Assembly: GCA_020002185.1 (NCBI GenBank)
Contig: CM034541.1
Coordinates: 49,239,313-49,303,312, forward strand
Direction: 5' to 3'
DNA: 64,000 nt
From: Paraescarpia echinospica
Taxonomy: Eukaryota; Annelida; Polychaeta; Sabellida; Siboglinidae
This document shows, piece by piece, positions 63,895-64,000 of this stretch. Numbering within the stretch: the first letter of the stretch is position 1; every line of letters begins with the position of its first letter. A model generated the notes under the pieces. It was not told the DNA's origin. It ran no database searches and was given only the letters and a program-made list of their open reading frames with translations. Position numbers and translations under genes: made by a program.

Positions 63895-64000
63895 TCATGT
63901 AATAATAATAATAATCTTTATTGATACATAATGTTCAGTATAGCACAGATGTAGTAGTAATATGAAACATGTATACATTACGTAACAATTGGAACAAAGC
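63895..64000 (-). mobile_element. Retrotransposon 3' end, cut by window edge
   Basis: On the minus strand, sequence ending TCAATAAAGATTATTATTATTA, an AATAAA-plus-ATT microsatellite tail typical of L2/CR1-type elements. Coding part not in the window. Confidence 0.4.

Overview
The window is eukaryotic, AT-rich and intron/repeat dominated. GT-AG introns of up to several kb, CR1/L2-type non-LTR retrotransposons, tRNA-derived SINEs, piggyBac-like and Harbinger-like elements, and an alpha-2-macroglobulin family gene point to a marine invertebrate animal. A lophotrochozoan is my guess, from the style of the reverse-transcriptase fragments, and is not proven. There is no operon, CRISPR array or bacterial signature.

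The one clear host gene is an alpha-2-macroglobulin (A2M/TEP) family protease inhibitor on the minus strand. It is spread over about 49 kb (63,582 down to 14,545). I place 18 exons, counting two copies of one exon. Every junction keeps the reading frame, and together they encode about 720 residues running from macroglobulin domain MG3 through MG4, MG5, MG6, the bait region and MG7 to the CUB/start-of-thioester part. The N-terminal MG1-MG2 exons lie beyond the right edge. The thioester and receptor-binding exons are not seen in the 14.5 kb left of the last exon. A 39-bp bait-region exon is present twice, in a roughly 2-kb tandem segmental duplication.

The rest is repeats. From left to right: an L2/CR1-like 3' fragment (1-690); a 48-bp satellite between two reverse-transcriptase scraps (1.8-3.9 kb); a dispersed repeat with a TATA-like box (4.4-5.4 kb); a 35-bp satellite (5.75-10.3 kb); a 1,000-base gap; a 43-bp satellite (11.3-12.4 kb); a piggyBac-like remnant (12.7-13.4 kb). 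The A2M introns follow. They hold foldback MITEs (15.8, 38.8 and 48.6 kb), a Harbinger-type MITE (18.0 kb), more copies of the dispersed repeat (16.9, 21.6-23.0, 26.6 and 31.0 kb), an L2-like element (23.85-24.95 kb), a decayed CR1 element with an ORF1 esterase domain nested in the dispersed repeat (27.0-30.6 kb), the segmental duplication with a 32-bp minisatellite (32.0-36.2 kb), a 39-bp satellite with higher-order structure (40.7-45.0 kb) and a 594-bp piggyBac-like element with TTAA target duplications (46.57-47.17 kb).

The strongest candidate for something undescribed is a roughly 7.9-kb palindrome-like element (about 50,964-58,875) inside the A2M intron between exons 5 and 6. Its two 3.35-kb arms are inverted and diverged copies around a 1.2-kb loop. 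The arms carry subterminal tandem arrays, a repeated block of about 100 bp, and several decayed copies of a gene-like segment whose intact copy sits in the loop. I could not assign it to a known superfamily.
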